Positions 1 to 10,200 of a stretch of DNA of 64,000 nucleotides are shown piece by piece. The position numbers were made by a program, and so were the translations under genes. Each line of letters begins with the position of its first letter. Positions within the stretch are counted from its first letter, which is position 1. Location of the stretch: positions 62,001-126,000 of the forward strand of contig JAGOBK010000003.1 in NCBI GenBank assembly GCA_017983465.1, given 5' to 3'. Origin of the DNA: Crocinitomicaceae bacterium. Its GTDB lineage: Bacteria > Bacteroidota > Bacteroidia > Flavobacteriales_D > Crocinitomicaceae. The notes under the pieces are model-generated. The model saw only the letters and a list, made by a program, of their open reading frames with translations. It did no database searches and was not told where the DNA came from.

Positions 1-1704
1 CGCATTTCTTGTGTCAACGCGCAACAGCGTTACATTCAATTTTCGGCAACGTTTCCTTGTCCTGAAGACCACCTAAGTATTCACTTAGCATCTTGGCGTC
101 CAGGGAGATATGAATTAGGAAACTTTGCTAAAAACATCAAAGGATTTCGCGTATTTGATGAACAAAACAAAGTTCTGTCGTTTGAGAAATCGAACAAAGA
201 CACGTGGCAAATTCAAACAACAAACACTCAGTTTATTCGTGTGGAATACGCTTACTACGCGAGTGAATTGAATGCCGGGTCTAGCTTTTTGGATGATCAG
301 CAGTTGTACATTAATCCGGTGAATTGTTTTCTATTTACCGATCAACAACATGCGTACGAATTAACACTCGATATTCCAGCAACTTGGAAAATCGCTTCCT
401 CATTGAACTTTCAAGACAATCGCTGTGAAGTAGCGAATTTCGATAAACTTGCCGATAGTCCTTTCATTTGTTCAGCGAAGCTTCAGAAAGAATCTTACGA
501 AGTCAATGGACACCATTTTCACATTTGGTTTAATAACCAAAAGTTTATTCAATGGGAGAAGGTCTTGGTTGATTTTGAGAAATTTACCCGTACTCAAATC
601 CAAGACTTCACTGAATTCCCTGTAAATGATTTTCATTTCTTGATTCAAACGCTTCCAAACGCAGCCTATCATGGTGTGGAGCATTTAGAGAGCACAGTGA
701 TTACACTTGGACCCAATTACGATGTTTTTGGATCCTTGTACAAAGAATTACTTGGCGTTTCCTCTCATGAGTTATACCATGTTTGGAATGTAAAAAGCAT
801 ACGTCCGGCAGAAATGCACCCGTACAATTTCAAGGAAGAAAATTATTCCGTATCGGGATTTGTCTACGAAGGCATCACCACGTATTTGGGGGATTTATAC
901 TTACTTCGAAGTGGCGTTTTTAGCTTGGAGCAATATTTAGTAGAACTTTCAAAACAACTTCAAAAACACTTTGATAATCCAGCTCGCTTTAACTATTCTG
1001 TTGGCGACTCTTCCTTTGACACCTGGTTAGACGGATACACACCGGGAGCACCGGGAAGAAAGGTTTCTATTTACACGGAAGGCTGTTTACTTGCGTTTGT
1101 GACCGATATGAAAATACGCCAAGCAACGAAAGACCAATACGGTATTCAAGAGGTCATGAAACAACTTTATTTTAATTTCGCTGAAAAAGGAATGGGTTAT
1201 ACTTGGCAGGACTACCAACAGACATTAGAAAATGTGAGTGGGATTTCTTTCAAGGACTTTTTTGATCGGTTCATTTTCGGAACGGAACCTTACGAATCGA
1301 TTTTAGTAGAAGCCTGTACCTATTTTGGATTGGAAATACACCAAGTTCCTTCCGCAAGTTATGCAGAAGCAAGATTAGGGATGAAAGTGCTGCCAAAAGG
1401 TCCTGATGCACAAGTTATTGCGATTTACCCTGGAGCACCAGCTGACAACGGAGGACTAGCACTCAACGATGAAATTATCGCTGTCAACAACATGCGTTTA
1501 CAAGGCAATTTGGATCAATGGCTAACTTACGAGGAAGAAGGTATGAAAACCGTTTTAGTGAATCGTGGCGGACGTCTGATTGAAAAATCATTGCCTGAAG
1601 TCAATCGCTTCTTTTACCAAACACATTCGGTTAAAAAACTAGATTTCCTAGACCAACACCAACGTAAAGCATTCAAGTATTGGGCAAATTTGTCAATCGA
1701 CTAA
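1..1704 (+). CDS. M61 family metallopeptidase (glycyl aminopeptidase-like), 5' truncated
   Basis: The reading frame is open from base 1, so the true start lies outside the window; 567 residues are present. The first ~110 residues carry the M61 N-terminal pattern (SWRPGRYE). The zinc motif HELYH is at residues 256-260 of the partial protein, with a likely third ligand, a Glu in YEGITTY, near 290. A C-terminal PDZ-like domain spans about 455-535 (PGAPADNGGL followed by DEIIAVN). This is the standard M61 layout of N-domain, thermolysin-like catalytic domain and PDZ. Family members are zinc aminopeptidases; the substrate here is unknown. Whether it has a signal peptide cannot be seen. It is convergent with the helicase gene, the two 3' ends overlapping by 12 bases. 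Confidence 0.93.
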   Translation, partial: RISCVNAQQRYIQFSATFPCPEDHLSIHLASWRPGRYELGNFAKNIKGFRVFDEQNKVLSFEKSNKDTWQIQTTNTQFIRVEYAYYASELNAGSSFLDDQQLYINPVNCFLFTDQQHAYELTLDIPATWKIASSLNFQDNRCEVANFDKLADSPFICSAKLQKESYEVNGHHFHIWFNNQKFIQWEKVLVDFEKFTRTQIQDFTEFPVNDFHFLIQTLPNAAYHGVEHLESTVITLGPNYDVFGSLYKELLGVSSHELYHVWNVKSIRPAEMHPYNFKEENYSVSGFVYEGITTYLGDLYLLRSGVFSLEQYLVELSKQLQKHFDNPARFNYSVGDSSFDTWLDGYTPGAPGRKVSIYTEGCLLAFVTDMKIRQATKDQYGIQEVMKQLYFNFAEKGMGYTWQDYQQTLENVSGISFKDFFDRFIFGTEPYESILVEACTYFGLEIHQVPSASYAEARLGMKVLPKGPDAQVIAIYPGAPADNGGLALNDEIIAVNNMRLQGNLDQWLTYEEEGMKTVLVNRGGRLIEKSLPEVNRFFYQTHSVKKLDFLDQHQRKAFKYWANLSID

Positions 1705-3111
1705 TTGACGAAACGCATCCTTCGGGAAGTTTAAAAAACTCAATTTTTCCGTTGCACGGGTTACCGAGGTATACAACCAACGCAAATAATTCTTTGTCTT
1801 CATCTCCTCTGGAATAAATCCATAATCTATGTACACATGCTTCCATTGTCCACCTTGAGCTTTATGTACGGTTACAGCATGGGCATATTTCACTTGCAAC
1901 GCATTGAAATATGGCGACTTCATGATTTTCTGGTACCGTTTTGATTTCACTTTCTCATCTGAAAAATCTTTCTCAATCGCATAAAACAATTGACTCAATT
2001 TATCCCTCTTCAAATTCGGGGACTCCTCGGTTAGACTAGCCGTATGAACGATGACCGTAACACTTGGCACTTCCGGATAATCTACGAAGGACAAATCGAC
2101 ATGAACAAATTCAAATCCATACTGCTGCTCTACTTTTCGCACGCGTTCAACCTTCGCCAATTCGCCGTTTGCAATAAATCCCATGACAGAAATTGGATCC
2201 AACCAAAAATAATTATTCTTGACAATCATCAGAAGATCACCTCTTTCCAAGACATCTTCCCGGTAGAATAAGCGTTGACGTATTTCCTGATTCCATTGGT
2301 TCGCTCGTTTATTGGAAAGCGTAAGAACGATGGTATCCTCTGCCCCTACTTGGTCGTAGGACTGTTCAATCCATTCTTGAAATTCTGCACCTTCACAACG
2401 GAACGTACTTTGCTCATCAATTTCTGAAATAAAAGGCAATTCGTAATCTTCCTTTTCTCGAATAAACGTCGCGTTCTTGAGTATCGCAGAATTTTCCTGT
2501 ACCCGAACAACTTCGCGTAATTGACTAGAAAACACCATGACTGTTGGAAAATATGACTCAAAAGCCTCTTTGTTCAATGCGATCGATTCCTCCTGTCCAA
2601 CCGGAGGTAATTGTCCAAGGTCACCAATGAAAATCAAATGGCAATTCACGCCTTGAAAAACGTAATTCATCAAATCCGTTAACACGTTCGGCCCTTCGAA
2701 CTCAGACTCATTGCTAATCATCGAGGACTCATCGACAAAGAACAAGGTGTTTTTAAACAAATTCTTGGCCGGAGTAATTTTGGAATTCGTTAGTTCGTTT
2801 CCTGAAAAATAGATTTGCTTATGAATGGTACTCGCCGGATGTCCAGCAAAATTTGAAAGAACCTTTGCTGCGCGCCCAGTTGGAGCAAGCAACTTGAAGC
2901 CAATTTTCTCCTGTTTCAAGGTCTTTACAAGAGCAGAAACCAAACTCGACTTTCCTGTCCCAGCAAAACCGGACAATTGCCAAACTTTTCTACCATGTTC
3001 TTGCATGACGAAATCAAAAAAAGTATGAATCGCATCCGATTGATCCGAGGTAAACTCGAAACCAAAATTGGCCTGTACTGACTTCAAATATATTTCTCTG
3101 CGTTGATCCAT
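1693..3111 (-). CDS. SF1 ATP-dependent DNA helicase (RecD/Dda/Pif1-like)
   Basis: A 472-residue superfamily 1 helicase. Walker A (GFAGTGKSS) is at residues 48-56 and Walker B (FVDESS) at 125-130, followed by a Q-loop-like GDLGQLPPVG and, near the C-terminus, VHKAQGGQW and TSVTRATEKL, which match helicase motifs V and VI of the RecD/Dda branch. It lacks the long N-terminal region of RecD2 and is the short form common in Bacteroidota. The likely role is 5'-3' unwinding in repair or replication restart; the exact role is inferred. The start ATG at 3111 is separated from the divergent DUF3822 gene by about 147 bases. Its 3' end overlaps the M61 gene by 12 bases. Confidence 0.9.
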   Translation of the reverse strand: MDQRREIYLKSVQANFGFEFTSDQSDAIHTFFDFVMQEHGRKVWQLSGFAGTGKSSLVSALVKTLKQEKIGFKLLAPTGRAAKVLSNFAGHPASTIHKQIYFSGNELTNSKITPAKNLFKNTLFFVDESSMISNESEFEGPNVLTDLMNYVFQGVNCHLIFIGDLGQLPPVGQEESIALNKEAFESYFPTVMVFSSQLREVVRVQENSAILKNATFIREKEDYELPFISEIDEQSTFRCEGAEFQEWIEQSYDQVGAEDTIVLTLSNKRANQWNQEIRQRLFYREDVLERGDLLMIVKNNYFWLDPISVMGFIANGELAKVERVRKVEQQYGFEFVHVDLSFVDYPEVPSVTVIVHTASLTEESPNLKRDKLSQLFYAIEKDFSDEKVKSKRYQKIMKSPYFNALQVKYAHAVTVHKAQGGQWKHVYIDYGFIPEEMKTKNYLRWLYTSVTRATEKLSFLNFPKDAFRQLVD

Positions 3112-3174
3112 TCTAACTTAAACGTTCACTGGGATTTTTCCCTAATGAAGGTGTGGGTATAAAGTTAAATATTG

Positions 3175-3182
3175 TAGCTTTG
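3175..3182 (+). promoter_or_regulatory. Promoter -7 element of the DUF3822-rsmD-coaD operon
   Basis: TAGCTTTG matches the Bacteroidota primary sigma factor -7 consensus TAnnTTTG exactly. It lies about 76 bases before the DUF3822 ATG. No clear -33 TTG is seen at the usual 17-23 base spacing. Confidence 0.5.
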
Positions 3183-3258
3183 TAAAGCATGATTTATCTT
3201 TCTTCATTCTAAAAAAGAAGAGAGTAAGGACGAAAAGAGTGTAAAAAGCAAGTTGAAC

Positions 3259-4011
3259 ATGAGTAAAAAACTATTTCTTGATTTCCAGTCAGATGTTCTT
3301 CAGTTAATTACTGAGGATCCCATGGGAGATTTTAGTCATGAGCACATTCCGTTTGATACAAGTCGTCCCTTCTCTATGGAAGAACTAAAAGATCGCATCA
3401 GACAGCAGCTAACGGATGCTCGTTTGCAACATGTGACCTGGTTCGATCCTCATTTCACCTTGATTCCCATGTCCATATTCATGGAAAGTGAATTAGAGAC
3501 TTACTATCAACTGAATTTCGGCAAACCAGCAAATGGGTTTCAGATTCAATTCGAAGCCATACATGCCTTACAACTTGTCGTTGTTTTTGTGGTACCAACA
3601 TGGATCTTAGAACTCGCGCAAGGGACCTTGCTACAAACATCTGTATATAGTCACATTTCCTTCTTGTTAAACAAACAATTCAATGAAAACGCTCCAGACA
3701 GTACCTTCTTGGTCTTGTTTGATCGCGTGTTTGTGCTTTCGGTAAAACAACAAGGAAAATTACAACTTTGCCTTCCAACGGAATATCAATCAGCAACTGA
3801 TGTTCTTTATTTTATTTTGTCAAACCATCAGAAGATGAATTTGTCAAAAACAAACACACTCTCAGCGTATGTGCTAAATACACATTTCGATCAAGAAACT
3901 TTTGAATCCCTTTGGTCTCAATTCAAAGATTTCAACGATTTCAGCACCCACTTTTATTCTCAAGCAGCTTACCAAAAAACAATTTTGTGCGCATCATCCG
4001 TGGTTTCTTAA
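3259..4011 (+). CDS. DUF3822 family protein
   Basis: A 250-residue cytoplasmic protein with no signal peptide, recognised as DUF3822 from its overall sequence (N-terminal LFLDFQSDVLQL-like strand, central hydrophobic LQLVVVFVVP segment) and from its usual place directly before rsmD and coaD in Bacteroidota. Function is unknown; an actin/ASKHA-like fold has been suggested for such families, but nothing here proves it. The ATG at 3259 is preferred over a TTG two codons upstream. The last 25 bases overlap rsmD, so the two are probably translationally coupled. Confidence 0.85.
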   Translation: MSKKLFLDFQSDVLQLITEDPMGDFSHEHIPFDTSRPFSMEELKDRIRQQLTDARLQHVTWFDPHFTLIPMSIFMESELETYYQLNFGKPANGFQIQFEAIHALQLVVVFVVPTWILELAQGTLLQTSVYSHISFLLNKQFNENAPDSTFLVLFDRVFVLSVKQQGKLQLCLPTEYQSATDVLYFILSNHQKMNLSKTNTLSAYVLNTHFDQETFESLWSQFKDFNDFSTHFYSQAAYQKTILCASSVVS

Positions 4012-4532
4012 AAGGAAAGCGTTTCGCAACGCCTCCGAACTTCCCTTCACGTCCGACAACCGATTTCGCGAAAGAAGGACTTTTCAACGTTCTTGAAAAT
4101 CGTGTAGATTTGGACGAAATGGAAATCCTTGATTTATGCGCTGGGACAGGAAATATTTCCTTTGAATTCGTTTCTAGAGGTGCAAAGCATGTACTATCAA
4201 TTGATAGCCATCCTCGTTGTGTACAATACCTTAAAGGGAACATCCGAGATTTAGAAATTGAAGAACAAATGCAAGTATACAAATCCGACTGCGTGGTATA
4301 TTGTCGAAATGCACAAAATGTTCAATACGATTTAATCTTCACAGATCCTCCATTCCATTTGCAATTTCACGAGGAATTGATACAAACCATTTTCGACAAA
4401 AAACTATTAAAACCTGGTGGTTTGCTCATCGTAGAACATGGAAAACAAACAGATTTATCTTCTTTACCATTTTTCAGCTTTTCTCGTAACTTTGGGAATG
4501 TTCACTTTAGTTTTTTAAGCGATGAAGCGTAG
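3987..4532 (+). CDS. rsmD: 16S rRNA (guanine966-N2)-methyltransferase RsmD
   Basis: Class I SAM-dependent methyltransferase that would make m2G966 in 16S rRNA during 30S assembly. The SAM-binding motif LDLCAGTGN is at residues 48-56 and the catalytic DPPF at 120-123, typical of N2-guanine methyltransferases. I place the start at GTG 3987, which gives the family N-terminus RIIRGFLKGKR and a normal length of 181 residues; an in-frame ATG at 3912 would add 25 residues that lie wholly inside the DUF3822 gene and do not resemble RsmD. The gene overlaps DUF3822 by 25 bases upstream and coaD by 11 bases downstream. Confidence 0.93.
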   Translation: MRIIRGFLKGKRFATPPNFPSRPTTDFAKEGLFNVLENRVDLDEMEILDLCAGTGNISFEFVSRGAKHVLSIDSHPRCVQYLKGNIRDLEIEEQMQVYKSDCVVYCRNAQNVQYDLIFTDPPFHLQFHEELIQTIFDKKLLKPGGLLIVEHGKQTDLSSLPFFSFSRNFGNVHFSFLSDEA

Positions 4533-4983
4533 CGGTTTATTTCCAGGATCATTCGATCCATTTACCAAGGGCCACGAAGCAGTGGTTCTAAAAGCACTAG
4601 CTGTTTTCGATGAAATCATCATTGGTGTTGGTATCAATAGTAAAAAACAAAGTTATTTCACCTTGGAAAGTCGCATGGAACACATTGCTTCCCTGTTTGT
4701 TGATTACCCGGCCGTTAAGGTGTGTAAATACCAAAAACTAACCGTGGAATTCTGCAAAGAAATTGGGGCAACTCATATCGTACGTGGACTTCGTGACTCA
4801 AAAGACTTTGAGTATGAAAAAACGATTGGACATATGAATCACGCCATTTCTGGAATCGAAACGGTATTCTTTCTCACAAGACAAGAACACAGCGCGATAA
4901 ATTCATCCATCATTCGAGAAATGCACCAAAATCACGCAGATATTTCGCCGTTTGTAACTTCACAGTGGATTCTCGTTAACTAA
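4522..4983 (+). CDS. coaD: Phosphopantetheine adenylyltransferase CoaD
   Basis: A 153-residue CoaD, the usual family length. It transfers AMP from ATP to 4'-phosphopantetheine to form dephospho-CoA, the penultimate step of CoA synthesis. The nucleotidyltransferase signature GSFDPFTKGH is at residues 9-18, with the TxGH ATP-binding motif at 15-18, and a second motif NSSIIRE occurs near the C-terminus (the ISSxxR motif of the family). The ATG overlaps the end of rsmD by 11 bases; the rsmD-coaD pair is common in many bacteria. Confidence 0.97.
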   Translation: MKRSGLFPGSFDPFTKGHEAVVLKALAVFDEIIIGVGINSKKQSYFTLESRMEHIASLFVDYPAVKVCKYQKLTVEFCKEIGATHIVRGLRDSKDFEYEKTIGHMNHAISGIETVFFLTRQEHSAINSSIIREMHQNHADISPFVTSQWILVN

Positions 4984-4988
4984 ATCTA

Positions 4989-6383
4989 ATGAACCTCCAT
5001 CGGATAATTTACCTTTTCGTACTTTCCTGTTTCCTTTGGAATCCTGTTGAAAGTCAAACCTTGTTACGTGGAATTTCCAATTGGAAGACCACTGAAATTC
5101 GTGCATATAGCGTCACCGATTTCATGACGGAAACCGAAGTCGAAATTGGACGTGCAAGAGTGGATTCAAATGCTATTTTTGAATTTAAATTCCTCAACAA
5201 GGATATCGAAAAAGTAATTTTACGAGGTGCGAATTTCTACGCTTGGCTTTACATCCAACCAAAAGCAACGTACTTCATCGAACTTCCGGAACCAACACAG
5301 TACGTGAGTTCAATGGAACGTGACAAAGAAATCGAAATGTTGTTTTTTCGCTTGGACAGCACTGATATAAATTATAAAATTCTCGGTTTTGAAGCATGGA
5401 TGGACGAGAGTATTTCAGAGATCTATCAACTAAAAGATATTCATCCAGAACAGTTTATTGCCAAGGTTCGCTCCTTCAAACAAGAAACTGCCTCTGTCTA
5501 CAACAAATTTGAGTCCCCCTTCTTTTTTAATTACGTTAAATACAGCGTTGGATTATCTGTAGACAACTTCAATATTATAGGTGGTCCCTCCAAACTAGAT
5601 AAATTTGAGTTTTATTTGAACGAGGATAGCATTCATTATAAAAACCCAAAGTTCATCGAATATGCGGAACTTTTCTACGAAAAATACCTGTATCAGCTAG
5701 ACAAAGAGACCAAAACATTAGCAGAGGCAGCTTTGAGAAAAGGATCACTTTCGGAGTTGACAAGTGCCTTGAAAGACGATGCATACATTCAAACACAACA
5801 GCGAGCGGAATTTGTCACCTTGTTGATTTGTAAAGAAGCATTTTATCAGGGATACTTAGATCGTGCGCTCATTTACGAGCTCCTCACACGCATGAAGAAA
5901 GAAAGTACGCATATTGAACATCAACAGATTGCGAATGAGCTACTGTCGCTTTTCAAGCAGATGCAAATCGGTATGCAAGCTCCGGATTACATCCTTTCTT
6001 CGAACAAACATTTCTATCAATACAAAGGAAAATGGGTGTATCTACACATTTTTGACCCAGCGAATGAGCGTTGTATTACTGAAATTTCAGCTTTGAAGAA
6101 ATTACAACTGAAGTACGGAGGTACTTTTCAATTTGTAACCATCTATCCGAGTAAAGAAGTTTACACCAAATCAGAGCAACGTAATTTAGATGCATTAACT
6201 TGGGATAAATTCCAACTGGACCAAAATCATGAAATCTGGAAAAGCCTTCAGTTAACAAGTTATCCAATGTACGTCTTGTTTGATTCCAATCTTGTGCTAC
6301 ATTCTTCACCGGCACTCAGTCCGACGCCAAATGGCCGCTACGAAACAATAGAGAAAGTTTTTAGAACGCTTGAACGTCCCTAA
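4989..6383 (+). CDS. Secreted thioredoxin-fold protein lacking a CxxC motif
   Basis: A 464-residue protein with an N-terminal signal peptide (hydrophobic core followed by VESQ, about residues 1-23), so probably periplasmic. Residues ~24-110 resemble the DUF4369-like beta domain that precedes many Bacteroidota TlpA proteins; the middle is alpha-helical; the last ~140 residues look like a TlpA/thioredoxin fold (GMQAPDYIL, then a strand, then FDPANERCITEI). In place of WCxxC only one Cys remains, so a disulfide exchange activity is doubtful and a binding or structural role is more likely. It starts 5 bases after coaD and ends one base before the convergent rhomboid gene. Confidence 0.7.
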   Translation: MNLHRIIYLFVLSCFLWNPVESQTLLRGISNWKTTEIRAYSVTDFMTETEVEIGRARVDSNAIFEFKFLNKDIEKVILRGANFYAWLYIQPKATYFIELPEPTQYVSSMERDKEIEMLFFRLDSTDINYKILGFEAWMDESISEIYQLKDIHPEQFIAKVRSFKQETASVYNKFESPFFFNYVKYSVGLSVDNFNIIGGPSKLDKFEFYLNEDSIHYKNPKFIEYAELFYEKYLYQLDKETKTLAEAALRKGSLSELTSALKDDAYIQTQQRAEFVTLLICKEAFYQGYLDRALIYELLTRMKKESTHIEHQQIANELLSLFKQMQIGMQAPDYILSSNKHFYQYKGKWVYLHIFDPANERCITEISALKKLQLKYGGTFQFVTIYPSKEVYTKSEQRNLDALTWDKFQLDQNHEIWKSLQLTSYPMYVLFDSNLVLHSSPALSPTPNGRYETIEKVFRTLERP

Positions 6384-6929
6384 TTATTTTCGGTAGAATC
6401 CCCAAAACGCACCCATTGCCCCACCGAACAAATGTGCAAAATGGGAAATCTGCGTTTCTTTCAAGGATGATAAAATCTCCATTCCAAAATACAATACGAC
6501 CACGAGAATAAAGGTAAAAGGTATTTCCCGGTTTCGAATATTTAACAAAGTGGATAAAACGATGTACATAAACACCAATCCACTGAATCCAAGAAGGTGA
6601 TTGTCCCAAAGTAAGGTATGCAGCACTCCTGTAACAATGGCTGTAATGATACTCATCCACACAAACCGCTGCGTGCCAAATTTCAATTCAATGATAGGTC
6701 CCAAAATGAGCAGCAAGGACATGTTTCCCAATAAATGCTCAATCGAGGAATGACCAAAAACGTAGGTTAGCAAACTTACATACCACATCCAATTATCGAA
6801 TTGTGCATCACCGTTCAGCATGAAAATTTGACTCATCGAAGTCTTGGACATCGTCATCACAACGAATCCTCCTAGGACACAAAATAAGGATAGGTAGAGC
6901 GTACCCTTTGATTGAAAGGTGATTTTCAT
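6384..6929 (-). CDS. Rhomboid family intramembrane serine protease
   Basis: A 181-residue, six-helix polytopic protein. It has the rhomboid catalytic Ser in GFSG (Ser116), the TM6 His in HFAH (His166), and the HxxxN motif HLLGN (65-69) in the second helix. Rhomboids cleave transmembrane substrates within the bilayer; the substrate is not known here. I use ATG 6929, which lies one base after the clpS stop codon; a GTG at 6947 would add six residues but overlap clpS by 17 bases. It is the last gene of the long minus-strand run and abuts the convergent thioredoxin-fold gene directly, with no room for a separate terminator. Confidence 0.9.
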   Translation of the reverse strand: MKITFQSKGTLYLSLFCVLGGFVVMTMSKTSMSQIFMLNGDAQFDNWMWYVSLLTYVFGHSSIEHLLGNMSLLLILGPIIELKFGTQRFVWMSIITAIVTGVLHTLLWDNHLLGFSGLVFMYIVLSTLLNIRNREIPFTFILVVVLYFGMEILSSLKETQISHFAHLFGGAMGAFWGFYRK

Positions 6930-6930
6930 C

Positions 6931-7203
6931 TTAATCGACTTTAGCACTTAAACCTTGATTCACCAACTTCAAACACATTGTTTGCACCTCATCTAAGGAT
7001 CCTGTTTTCACTAAACATTTTCCGTTTGTATGAACAATCCAAGCACATTGTTCCGCCTGAACCATCTCGTGCTCACATATTTTCATCAAACAAGTAATGA
7101 CGTGATCAAAAGAATTGACATCGTCATTGAATAAAATCAATCCGCGTTTTTCAACGATGTGTTCTTTTCGTTTTATACGTTCTTTCGGGGCAACAACACT
7201 CAT
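6931..7203 (-). CDS. clpS: ATP-dependent Clp protease adaptor ClpS
   Basis: A 90-residue adaptor, normal for the family. ClpS binds N-degron substrates and hands them to the ClpA/ClpC ATPase. The core motif LILFNDDVNSFDHVI is at about residues 22-36, containing the Asn/Asp pair that contacts the substrate amino terminus, followed by two helices (CEHEMVQAEQCAW). It lies one base after the giant SPOR-repeat protein gene and one base before the rhomboid ATG, so it is almost surely co-transcribed with both. Confidence 0.95.
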   Translation of the reverse strand: MSVVAPKERIKRKEHIVEKRGLILFNDDVNSFDHVITCLMKICEHEMVQAEQCAWIVHTNGKCLVKTGSLDEVQTMCLKLVNQGLSAKVD

Positions 7204-7204
7204 T

Positions 7205-10200
7205 TTATTTTTGTTTTAAAGTCCATTTAAATTGTTTGGATGCAGCATCAATCCACTCTTTTTGCTCTACATTTTCAGGGTAGAATCTAAAAATATACAC
7301 CTCATTTTCTTGACGAACATCATACGTAACCGTTTGATGTAACAACCAATCATAAAAATCGCTTTTAGTTGGATTCAATACATATTCTTGAGGCTGGATT
7401 TTAGTGCCTTTTTCACGAATGCGTTTCATATCCGCCAAATACAATTGCTGGTTGATGTTGATGTTATCCAAAACAAACTTTTCGGATACAATGCGGTTTT
7501 TCTCTGCTTGATAAGTGAATGTTCCGATGCGATTTAATCGGGTTAATTGAGAAAGGTAATTGTCCTCATCTACTTTCAATTCGTATTGTACAATCGTATC
7601 TCTTTTGACAAGTGGTTTCAATATTGGAATTTCTACGTTCTTAGCAAGCTGAACTTCGCTATTTATAGTAGAAGGAAGTACTTCGCCTCGTTTTTTAGGG
7701 ACAATACCAGAGGCCAACAATTGATTTGCCTCACCGATGGAAATTCGTTTACCACGGTAATACGCCACAACATACGCATCCGGAATTCCTTTCGTCACAA
7801 CTTCATTTTTACGCTGACGTGCCTCTGCGAAACTTGTAAATTCACCCGATGAATAGCGGAATTGCCCTTTTTCAGTTTTCGTAACCAAAAGCTCCTTGAT
7901 TCCATTAATATTATCGGTATTCAATGCTCGATTATACACAGCCACTTGAACGGTATAGTACAAATCTAAATTTGCTTCCGTGCTATTTGGATCAACAACT
8001 GCTGCTTTCGGAACAACTTGTGACGTTGTTTCATTAGTCGATTGGTTTTGTTGCATCAATTGATTTAAGGCTAGTTGCAATTCAGCAGCCGTTTGTTTGC
8101 GGCAGGTTCCATTTGCTTCCATGATCTTACCCTCGTTAAAGGACATCCTTTTTCCATCACAATAAGCGACGATGAAGGCATCCGCATAACCAAGTCGACG
8201 AATCATTGTTCGTGCCTCGATAGCATCAACAGTTCCATTGAAGTATCCTGCTAAATAGCACGTTAATCCATTCGTTAACACTTCTCCAGAAACAGGTCCA
8301 AATTCTCGGAATAACTGATTTGGAACAGGTTTTCTAAATGCTCCAACTTGCACACGGAAAATGAGTCCATTTGGTAAGGAAACATTGATCGGATGATCAG
8401 GAAAACGTTGATTCATCGTTGTGACCGTTGTCATGGCAAATGGAACGGGTGCACTTGACGCAGGAATATTTGACGAAATATTCGTAGCAGCAATCATGGA
8501 TGTTGCTTGAATGCCATTTTGCATCATCCATTCGTAACTCGCTTGATCAGTGAAATCCACTAATTGTTTGTGTTGATTTTGTAGAATAAGTCTTGTTTTC
8601 GCTATATTTTGAGTGATTTCTGAATGTCTTTCAGCGTATTTTTGAAGTTCCCGAATCGGAATCTCGTTTGCCTGAGTCAGCAAGATGCGCATGCTATCTT
8701 CAACCTGACTTTTCGCTTGGATGAACGAATCTAAATAGATCTCATTTTGTTGATAGGTAACCCGTTGACGAGCATATTGAACATACGTACTTTGCCCTTG
8801 CAATTCCGATAAGTTTTCTGGATCTCCGGATGATAAAGGCAGCGTTAACTCAGAAGAAGGATTTGGAGAAATTGCTTGAATAGATGAACGAGTATTCGTT
8901 GAATTCGCCTGAATGGACTTTAGTGCTTCGATTTGGAGTTGAAGCACCTTCGCTTTTTCAGGATTATTTTCCGATTGAAGCGCTTGTTCTAACGATTGAA
9001 TCATCAAGATGTTTACTTGTCTAATTTCTTGTTCATAGGAGTTTTGCAGCTCTTGAACGATCGGATAGTTTGTCCCAATAAGCTCCAATGATTCTTCAAT
9101 TGCTGTTCGACGTTTCTCCAATACTAATGTCTCTTCCAGTTCTGCTTTTAGCACAGCTTTTTCATTCGGACTGATGCTTGTGGATGAAATTTGCTCTACT
9201 TCACGGATTGCTTGTTCAATGGACGTCATTCGGGGTGTATCTTTCACCTGATCTACTAAAACTGTTTGTGCAACGACAGTATTCGCTCCTTGCTGAATAC
9301 TCGCATTCGTCTCAGTTAAATTCGTTCCTTGTTCTCTTTCTGTGCTCTGCTGAGTTGTATTCGCTCCCGCTCCTTGCTCTGTTTCTGTGATCTGCTGAGT
9401 TGAATTCGTCGCAGCAGTATTCGCTCCTGCCCCTTGCTCTCTTTCTCCGCTCTGTTGTGCAGTTGTATTCGCACCCGCTGCTTGCTCTGTTTCTGTGATC
9501 TGTTGAGTTGAATTCGTCGGAGCAATATTCGCTCCCGCCCCTTGCTCTCTTTCTGTGCTCTGCTGAGTTGTATTCGCACCCGCTGCTTGCTCTGTTTCTG
9601 TGCTCTGCTGAGCAATATTCGCTCCCGCCCCTTGCTCTCTTTCTGTGCTCTGCTGAGTTGAATTCGTCGCAGCAGTATTCGCTCCCGCCCCTTGCTCTCT
9701 TTCTCCGCTCTGTTGTGCAGTTGTAATGGCTCCCGCTCCTTGCTCTGTTTCTGTGCTCTGCTGAGTTGTATTCGCTCCCGCTCCCTGCTCTCTTTCTCCA
9801 TTCTGCTGTGCAGTTGTATTGGTTCCCGCTCCTTGCTCTGTTTCTGTGCTCTGCTGAGTTGTATTCGCTCCCGCTCCCTGCTCTCTTTCCGTGCTCTGTT
9901 GAGCCGTTATATTCGTCGCAGCAATATTCGCCCCATGCTCGGTTTCTGTGCTCTGCTGAGTTGTATTCGCTCCCGATCCCTGTTCTCTTTCTCCACTCTG
10001 CTGAGTTGTTCCCGCTCCCTGCTCTGTTTCTGTTCTCTGCTGAGTTGTATTCGCACCCGCTCCTTGCTCTGTTTCTCCGCTCTGCTGAGTTGTATTCGCT
10101 CCCGCCCCTTGCTCTCTTTCTCCGCTCTGTTGTGCAGTTGCTCCCGCTTCTCGCTCTCTTTCTCCACTCTGTTGTGCTGTTGTATTCGCTCCCTGCTCTC

